From NCBI RefSeq assembly GCF_002855495.1, contig NZ_PKRO01000005.1, positions 1 to 64,000 of the forward strand: a stretch of DNA of 64,000 bases, given 5' to 3'. This stretch comes from Porphyrobacter sp. TH134 (GTDB lineage: Bacteria > Pseudomonadota > Alphaproteobacteria > Sphingomonadales > Sphingomonadaceae). Position numbers and translations under genes: made by a program. Every line of letters starts with the position of its first letter. Position 1 is the stretch's first letter. This document shows positions 59,016-64,000 of this stretch, piece by piece. The notes below the pieces were generated by a model. The model saw nothing but the letters and a program-made list of their open reading frames with translations. It did no database searches and was not told the DNA's origin.

Positions 59016-60656
59016 TCATCCGCCGCCTGCACCATGGGGGCCGATTGGTCGTTTTTGGCCCGTGACGTGCTGCTCGCCCAGTGGGTCTTTGATATTGCCG
59101 ACCCGCTTGTCCCACTCGATCCGGTAAAGATCAAAGCGGCGGTCGGCGAGGTTCTGCACCGTGCCTTCGGCGCGGGCCCAGCTGAGATCGGCGAGGTTCA
59201 CATCGCTGATTGTCAGCGTTTCGACATTTTCCGAGGCTTCGGCGGCGATCCCGTCACGCGCAAAGGGGAAATCGCAGGGCGTCAGGATGCAGCTTTGGGC
59301 GTATTGGATGTCCATGTTGGCGACATTGGGCAGGTTGCCGACATTGCCGCTCATGACAACAAAGCACTGGTTTTCGATCGCGCGCGCTTGTGAACAATAG
59401 CGCACCCGCATGTAGCCCTGCCGGCTATCGGTGCAGAACGGCACGAAGATGATCCGCGCGCCTTCGTCCACCAACCGGCGGGCGAGTTCTGGGAATTCGC
59501 TGTCGTAGCAAATCAGCACGCCGATCGGGCCGCAGTCGGTGGGGATGGCGTCGATAGAGTCGCCGCCCTTGATGTTCCACCAATAGGCTTCGTTGGGGGT
59601 GGGGTGGATCTTTTCCTGCGCGTGGATCGATCCGTCGCGCAGGCAGACATAGGCGACGTTGTGGATGTCACCATCGGGCATCCGGGTCGGGTGCGATCCG
59701 CCGATGATGTTGATGTTGAAGGCAAGCGCCATTTCGGACAGGCGCTGGCGGATGCGCGGGGTGTAATCGCTCAGCGTCTCGATGGCTTCAAGCGGGGTCA
59801 GTTCCTTGGGCTCGGCCGAGAGCAGCATGACTGTGAACATTTCGGGAAAGACAATGAAGTCCGCTTCGTAATCGGCGGCAACATCGACGAAATATTCGAT
59901 TTGCTTCATGAATTCATCGAAGCCGGAGACCGCGCGCGATTGCAGCTGGCAGGTCGCGATCCGCACGCTTTCGACGTCGCGCGGCAGGCGGTGCTTGGGC
60001 GGGGAATCGCTGTCGACGTAGGGGTTGCGCCAGATCATCCGCACGGCATTGCCGCGGCTGGCTTTGTCCTCGGGCAGGTATTTGGGCATGATCCCGGCCG
60101 CTTCGAACCCATTGGCGAGCTGGAAGCGGAGCACGGGATCGTGAATCTTGCTCTCGATCACAAGGTCGAGATATTGCTCCGGCGTGTCAGCACGGTTGGC
60201 CTTGCGGCGCTTGGCGCGGGCATAGCCGGGCATGCGTCCGCCGAACACGATGCCGGTGAGATCGAGCCGTTCGGCCAGCGCGCGGCGTTCTTCGTAAAGC
60301 CTGCGCCCCAACCGCGTGCCGCGCACCGCCGGATCGACGCAAAGTTCGTAGCCGTAGAGCCAGTCGCCGGTCGGATCGTGGCGGCTGCCGAAGCCGTTGC
60401 CGGTGACTTCGTCCCAGGTGTGGTTTGACAGCGCCACGCGCTCGTCCAGCCGCATCGAGGCGCAGTAACCGACCACTGCGCCATCGAACAGCGCGACAAA
60501 GCAGCCTTCGGGGTAGTTGTTGATCTGCCCGCGGATTTCGCCCTGCGTGTAGGCGGGCAGATCATCATAGGCACGGCGCACCAGATCGCCGATCGCCCGC
60601 ACGTCTTTCAGTTTGGCCTGGCGAATTTCCAGACGTGCGGTGGATCGGCTTGCCAT
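59016..60656 (-). CDS. GNAT-nitrilase fusion: N-acetyltransferase domain plus carbon-nitrogen hydrolase
   Basis: A 546-residue fusion. The N-terminal 220 residues form a GNAT fold with the acetyl-CoA loop PAVRGTRLGRRLYEERR. The C-terminal 310 residues are a nitrilase-superfamily carbon-nitrogen hydrolase with the Glu-Lys-Cys triad E272 (IVFPEMFTV), K349 (QEKIHPTPNE) and C383 (LICYDSEFPE), all intact. Such fusions are known in several bacteria, but the substrate is unsettled. It lies 18 bases downstream of icd on the same strand and probably shares its message. Confidence 0.9.
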   Translation of the reverse strand: MASRSTARLEIRQAKLKDVRAIGDLVRRAYDDLPAYTQGEIRGQINNYPEGCFVALFDGAVVGYCASMRLDERVALSNHTWDEVTGNGFGSRHDPTGDWLYGYELCVDPAVRGTRLGRRLYEERRALAERLDLTGIVFGGRMPGYARAKRRKANRADTPEQYLDLVIESKIHDPVLRFQLANGFEAAGIMPKYLPEDKASRGNAVRMIWRNPYVDSDSPPKHRLPRDVESVRIATCQLQSRAVSGFDEFMKQIEYFVDVAADYEADFIVFPEMFTVMLLSAEPKELTPLEAIETLSDYTPRIRQRLSEMALAFNINIIGGSHPTRMPDGDIHNVAYVCLRDGSIHAQEKIHPTPNEAYWWNIKGGDSIDAIPTDCGPIGVLICYDSEFPELARRLVDEGARIIFVPFCTDSRQGYMRVRYCSQARAIENQCFVVMSGNVGNLPNVANMDIQYAQSCILTPCDFPFARDGIAAEASENVETLTISDVNLADLSWARAEGTVQNLADRRFDLYRIEWDKRVGNIKDPLGEQHVTGQKRPIGPHGAGGG

Positions 60657-60674
60657 GATGCTCCTTTCGCGAGC

Positions 60675-61898
60675 TTACGCTGCGCTGGCCATTTCCTTTT
60701 CGAGGTTCTGCACGATGGTCTCGAAGAACTGCTCGGTGGTCTGCCATGCCTGACCGGGCCCGATCAGCAGCGCCAGATCCTTGGTCATATAGCCCTTTTC
60801 CACGGTCTCGACGCAGACTCGCTCAAGCGTTTCGGCAAACTTGACCACTTCGGGCGTGCCGTCAAACTTGCCGCGATACATCAGGCCGCGGGTCCAGGCG
60901 AAGATCGAGGCAATCGGATTGGTCGAGGTCGACTTGCCCTGCTGGTGCTGGCGATAGTGGCGGGTGACGGTGCCGTGCGCGGCCTCGGCTTCCACCGTCT
61001 TGCCGTCGGGCGAGAGCAGCACCGAAGTCATCAGGCCGAGCGAGCCGAACCCTTGCGCGACGGTATCCGACTGCACATCGCCGTCATAGTTCTTGCACGC
61101 CCACACGAACTTGCCCGACCACTTGAGCGCTGAGGCGACCATGTCGTCGATCAGGCGATGTTCGTAGACCATGCCCTTTTCCTTGAACTTCTCGGCGAAG
61201 CCTTCGGTGTCGAACACTTCCTGGAACAGGTCCTTGAAGCGCCCGTCGTAGGCCTTCATGATCGTGTTCTTGGTCGACAGGTACACCGGCCAGCCGAGGT
61301 TGAGCCCGTAGTTGAAGCTGGCGCGGGCGAAGTCGCGGATCGAATCGTCCAGGTTGTACATCGCCATCGCCACGCCGGCGCTGGGGAAGTCGAACACGTC
61401 GAGATCGATCTTGGCGCCATCATCGCCATCGAACACCAGGCGCAGCTTGCCCGGACCGGGGATGAGGGTGTCAGTCGCCTTGTACTGGTCACCGAAGGCA
61501 TGGCGGCCGACCACGATGGGGTCAGTCCAGCCCGGTACGAGGCGCGGCACGTTGTCGATCACGATCGGTTCGCGGAAGACGACGCCGCCAAGGATGTTGC
61601 GGATCGTGCCGTTGGGGCTCTTCCACATCTTCTTGAGGCCGAATTCCTCGACCCGCTGTTCGTCAGGCGTGATGGTCGCGCACTTCACGCCCACGCCATA
61701 CTGCTTGATCGCGTTGGCGGAATCGACGGTAACCTGATCGTCGGTCGCATCGCGGTTTTCGATCGAGAGGTCGTAATATTTCAGGTCAATGTCGAGGTAG
61801 GGCAGGATCAGCCGTTCGCGGATCCATTGCCAGATGATGCGCGTCATCTCGTCGCCATCGAGTTCGACGACGGGGTTGGCGACTTTGATTTTTTGCAT
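60675..61898 (-). CDS. icd: NADP-dependent isocitrate dehydrogenase
   Basis: A 407-residue isocitrate dehydrogenase of the eukaryotic-like NADP subfamily common in alphaproteobacteria. Identifying segments are [20 protein letters not shown] at the N-terminus, the substrate-binding Ser/Arg/Thr region [12 protein letters not shown], and [25 protein letters not shown] with metal-binding Asp. It oxidises isocitrate to 2-oxoglutarate, the substrate of SucA at 13032, and makes NADPH. Length is typical. Upstream of the GNAT-nitrilase gene. Confidence 0.98.
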   Translation of the reverse strand: MQKIKVANPVVELDGDEMTRIIWQWIRERLILPYLDIDLKYYDLSIENRDATDDQVTVDSANAIKQYGVGVKCATITPDEQRVEEFGLKKMWKSPNGTIRNILGGVVFREPIVIDNVPRLVPGWTDPIVVGRHAFGDQYKATDTLIPGPGKLRLVFDGDDGAKIDLDVFDFPSAGVAMAMYNLDDSIRDFARASFNYGLNLGWPVYLSTKNTIMKAYDGRFKDLFQEVFDTEGFAEKFKEKGMVYEHRLIDDMVASALKWSGKFVWACKNYDGDVQSDTVAQGFGSLGLMTSVLLSPDGKTVEAEAAHGTVTRHYRQHQQGKSTSTNPIASIFAWTRGLMYRGKFDGTPEVVKFAETLERVCVETVEKGYMTKDLALLIGPGQAWQTTEQFFETIVQNLEKEMASAA

Positions 61899-62077
61899 GG
61901 CTGTTGCCCTATCCTTCTTGCCCCGTCTGCGCAGGGCTGTGATTGATCGACAGGAAGTTGTTCAGAGCCCGTCCAAAGGCTCACAGATCCCGCCGCGGCT
62001 TTAGCAGAGGAGGGCAGGCTTGCAAGCGCCGCACATGCGAATGAAACGCAACAGCCGGTGCAGTCGACGCAGGGCAC

Positions 62078-62102
62078 AAAAAAGCCCGCCGAAGGGGCGG
62101 GC
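62078..62102 (-). terminator. Rho-independent terminator of tRNA-Val
   Basis: On the minus strand, GCCCGCC-CCTTC-GGCGGGC (62102-62084) forms a 7-bp stem and is followed by six T (complement of the A-run at 62078-62083). It starts 17 bases after the encoded CCA of the tRNA. Confidence 0.9.
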
Positions 62103-62119
62103 TGTCTTGGATCACACGA

Positions 62120-62194
62120 TGGTGGGCGTAGCAAGGATTGAACTTGCGACCCCTACGATGTCAACATAGTGCTCTACCACTGAGCTATACGCCC
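62120..62194 (-). tRNA. tRNA-Val (anticodon GAC)
   Basis: On the minus strand it reads a 7-bp acceptor stem (GGGCGTA with TACGCCC), D-arm GCTC...GAGC, anticodon stem CTATG/CGTAG with loop TTGACAT (anticodon GAC, valine), a 5-base variable loop, T-arm GCAAG-TTCAATC-CTTGC, discriminator A and an encoded CCA at 62122-62120. All stems pair, with one G-T wobble. It has its own terminator downstream. Confidence 0.95.
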
Positions 62195-62274
62195 GCACCA
62201 TCGGATCGGCCCCAATGCGGGGCGGAGGCGGCCCTTAACGCAAGCCCTGCAAGGGTGCAAGCGATTCGGGCACA

Positions 62275-62664
62275 CTAACCCCTGAGAGCGTCCGCTTCTT
62301 CAAAGACGCGTTCCACTTCCAGCACCAGATCGCGCAGGTGGAACGGTTTGGACAAGACCTTGGCGGCAGGCTGTTCGCGGCTGGCGCGCAGCGACACGGC
62401 GGCAAAGCCGGTGATGAACATCACCTTCGTGCGCGGGGAGATTTCGGCGCAGCGCTGAGCCAGCTCGATCCCGTCCATTTCGGGCATGACGATATCGGAC
62501 AACAGCAGATCATAGTCGCCCGTCTCCAGCAGTGGCACGGCCTCGGTACCGCGATCCACCGCGCTGACGAAGTAACCGGCGTTGGTCAGCGCCCGTTCGA
62601 GATAGGCGCGCATGGCGTCCTCGTCCTCGGCGAGCAGAATGCGGGGTGTGCGTGTCACTGTCAT
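62275..62664 (-). CDS. cpdR: Single-domain response regulator CpdR
   Basis: A 129-residue stand-alone receiver domain. Acidic pocket residues are in LLAEDEDAM, the phospho-acceptor is D57 in LLLSDIVMPEMDG, the switch Thr is in VMFITGFAAVSL, and the conserved Lys is in VLSKPFHLRDLV. The FITGFAAV and SKPFHLRDL segments are characteristic of CpdR, which when unphosphorylated primes ClpXP for cell-cycle proteolysis, and which is phosphorylated through CckA-ChpT. cckA lies at 47212. No output domain. Confidence 0.9.
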   Translation of the reverse strand: MTVTRTPRILLAEDEDAMRAYLERALTNAGYFVSAVDRGTEAVPLLETGDYDLLLSDIVMPEMDGIELAQRCAEISPRTKVMFITGFAAVSLRASREQPAAKVLSKPFHLRDLVLEVERVFEEADALRG

Positions 62665-62801
62665 ACAAGGCGGGTTAGCAGACCGGGCTTAAGAAATCTT
62701 TGTGCATGCGGCCAATTGCATCCGGTGCGGCGCAGATTGCAGCAGCGGGGGAAGCATGAGGCTTTGACAGGCTGGGGCAAACACGCCAGCAAGCTGGCAG
62801 C

Positions 62802-63779
62802 ATGTCATCCTTTTCACGCCCATTCCGGCATGGACCATCCCCCGCGCGCCGCGCTGTGAGTGGTGGCTCGGTCCCGGGGCTTGGCGATGCGCCAGCCTAC
62901 ACCATGACCATGCCGCCGCGACTTCATCTGCCCGTGCTGATCGCTGTGCCGCATGCCGGGCGGGCTTATCCCGCAGCGGTGACGGCACGGATGCGGGAGC
63001 CAGCGCACGCGCAGCTCCGGCTTGAAGATCGCCACGCTGATCGCCTGGGCGTGCAAGTCGCGCGCGAGACGGGGGCGGCGCTGCTGGTTGCCCATGCACC
63101 GCGCGCCCTGCTCGATCTGAACCGCGCCGAAGATGATGTTGACTGGGACATGATCGAAGGCGGGCGGCCGCATGATGTTATCCCGCCAGAACCCGGCCAG
63201 CGCAGCAATGCGCGTGCGCGCAGCGGTCTTGGGCTGGTGCCGCGCCGCTTGCCGGGCTCCGGCGAAATCTGGCGTGGACGGCTCGCCCCTTCAGAGCTGG
63301 CCGCCCGGATCGAAGGGATCCACCGCGCCTATCACACCGCTTTGGCGCGAACGCTGGCGCAGATCCGCAAGCAGTGGGGCGCGGCTTTGCTGATCGATTT
63401 GCACTCCATGCCGCCCCTGCGCGCGGGCGATGGAGAGGTGCGCGCGCCCGTGGTGGTGCTGGGCGACCGGTTTGGCGCATCGTGCAACAACCTTCTGATT
63501 GGCCGCGCGCTCGGGCATCTGGAACAATGCAGAATCCCGGCCGCGCATAATCAGCCCTATTCGGGCGGTTATGTGCTTGACCGCCACGGCGACCCGAATG
63601 GCGGAGTGCATGCCATGCAGATCGAGGTGTGCCGCGGCACCTATCTTGATCGCCATTTGGCAGAACCGGGGGCGGGGCTACCCGCTATTGCGGCCATGCT
63701 GACCGGGCTGGTGCGTGAACTTGGCGCCGAGGCTGCCTTGCTGGGCGGCGGCGAAGACCAGCGTCAGGCGGCTGAATAG
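62802..63779 (+). CDS. N-formylglutamate amidohydrolase
   Basis: A 325-residue enzyme of the HutG-like N-formylglutamate amidohydrolase family (deformylation of N-formyl amino acids, histidine degradation in some species). Supporting segments are VLIAVPHAGRAYP, HAPRALLDLNRAEDD, LLIDLHSMPPL, NQPYSGGYVLDRHG and MQIEVCRGTYLD. The start at ATG 62802 gives a 45-residue stretch before the core that contains SGGSVPGLGDAPAYT, seen at this position in relatives; upstream ribosome binding is weak. No other hut genes are in the window. Confidence 0.88.
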   Translation: MSSFSRPFRHGPSPARRAVSGGSVPGLGDAPAYTMTMPPRLHLPVLIAVPHAGRAYPAAVTARMREPAHAQLRLEDRHADRLGVQVARETGAALLVAHAPRALLDLNRAEDDVDWDMIEGGRPHDVIPPEPGQRSNARARSGLGLVPRRLPGSGEIWRGRLAPSELAARIEGIHRAYHTALARTLAQIRKQWGAALLIDLHSMPPLRAGDGEVRAPVVVLGDRFGASCNNLLIGRALGHLEQCRIPAAHNQPYSGGYVLDRHGDPNGGVHAMQIEVCRGTYLDRHLAEPGAGLPAIAAMLTGLVRELGAEAALLGGGEDQRQAAE

Positions 63780-63799
63780 CTGGCGATCAATGCAAAGCG

Positions 63800-63829
63800 G
63801 GCGGGCGGATCACAATCCATCCGCCCGCC
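63800..63829. terminator. Bidirectional hairpin after the amidohydrolase gene
   Basis: An 11-bp perfect stem, GGCGGGCGGAT at 63800-63810 and ATCCGCCCGCC at 63819-63829, with an 8-base loop. It lies 21 bases after the stop, between convergent genes. The A-run on one side is only AAA, so termination strength is uncertain. Confidence 0.65.
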
Positions 63830-63874
63830 AAAGCTTCATGCAGGGCCGGGGCCTCGGGCCCCAGCCAATTCCTC

Positions 63875-64000
63875 TCAGTTCAGCGCCGCAGCAGGCGCGC
63901 CTTCTGCGGTCATCGGCACCTTGCCCTGCGCGAGCTGACGCTCGAACAAGGTGCGCATCAGATTGAGCGAGAACAGGTGCGCATGGATCAGCATCAACAG
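63875..64000 (-). CDS. 3' end of a minus-strand gene, possibly SapC family (partial)
   Basis: The last 41 codons of a gene entering from the right edge and ending at a TGA at 63875-63877. The visible protein reads LLMLIHAHLFSLNLMRTLFE, then a short QGKVPMTAEGAPAAALN tail. The amphipathic HAHLFSL pattern resembles the C-terminal end of SapC-family proteins, but this is weak evidence. GC-rich codon use fits a genuine chromosomal gene. Confidence 0.55.
   Translation of the reverse strand: MLMLIHAHLFSLNLMRTLFERQLAQGKVPMTAEGAPAAALN

Noticed and set aside
57404-59065. A long plus-strand frame opposite the antiporter
   Set aside because: Composition is Gln/His/Arg-rich and repetitive, mirroring the hydrophobic codons of the real antiporter gene.

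Overview
The window comes from a high-GC alphaproteobacterium, most likely Sphingomonadales and probably Erythrobacteraceae. This rests on gene order (rpsM-rpsK-rpoA-rplQ; mdh...sucD-sucA-sucB-lpd), the SOS box type (GTTC-N7-GTTC), the CckA/CpdR cell-cycle regulators, a monomeric-type NADP isocitrate dehydrogenase and sphingomonad-style interspersed palindromes. Almost all of it is ordinary chromosomal core sequence. No prophage, CRISPR array or defence island is visible.

Region by region: 1-90 looks like the end of an insertion sequence with tandem terminal repeats, followed by a Pro/Ala-rich reading frame. 748-3284 is the distal alpha operon (rpsM, rpsK, rpoA, rplQ). 3374-10113 holds envelope and accessory genes: a serine hydrolase, two Gly/Arg-rich exported proteins, a TRIC-type channel, an amidase and a DUF4403 lipoprotein. 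10212-18384 is a minus-strand TCA block running mdh, a small exported protein, sucD, sucA, sucB, lpdA. The usual sucC is not there. 18644-23015 has a small conserved gene, a SleB-type cell wall hydrolase and a translationally coupled FecCD/BtuCD-type ABC importer. uvrA follows under an SOS box.

26714-34746 holds a GT-C-like membrane protein, a sodium:solute symporter, a small exported protein, RlpA, a gene-poor kilobase, argG, a cyclopropane-fatty-acid-synthase-type methyltransferase and a DUF1801 protein. 34743-36983 is a coupled redox operon (SDR, cytochrome b, molybdopterin sulfite-oxidase-like protein). 37144-44744 carries two tandem glycine-zipper genes, rlmN-methyltransferase-MOSC, greB with a secreted protein, a Slt-type lytic transglycosylase and dapA. 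44741-52986 has an M14-type deacylase, smpB, a DUF2062 protein, cckA and two tandem DUF4139 proteins. 53118-63779 holds recA (SOS box), alaS, a Kef-type antiporter, a GNAT-nitrilase fusion, icd, tRNA-Val(GAC), cpdR and an N-formylglutamate amidohydrolase. The window ends inside a minus-strand gene.

Functional links: the TCA operon and icd supply central carbon flux. recA and uvrA are joined by matching SOS boxes. CckA and CpdR belong to the same CtrA/ClpXP cell-cycle phosphorelay. RlpA, the Slt-type enzyme, the SleB-type hydrolase and DapA all serve peptidoglycan turnover or synthesis. Many genes are packed with 4- to 8-base start/stop overlaps, and three convergent pairs end on a single shared CTAG. 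I did not find a clearly new multi-gene system. The most unusual items are the SDR/cytochrome b/molybdoenzyme operon, the exported protein sitting where sucC is expected, the DUF4139 pair with an 11-proline insert, and the IS end directly upstream of the alpha operon.
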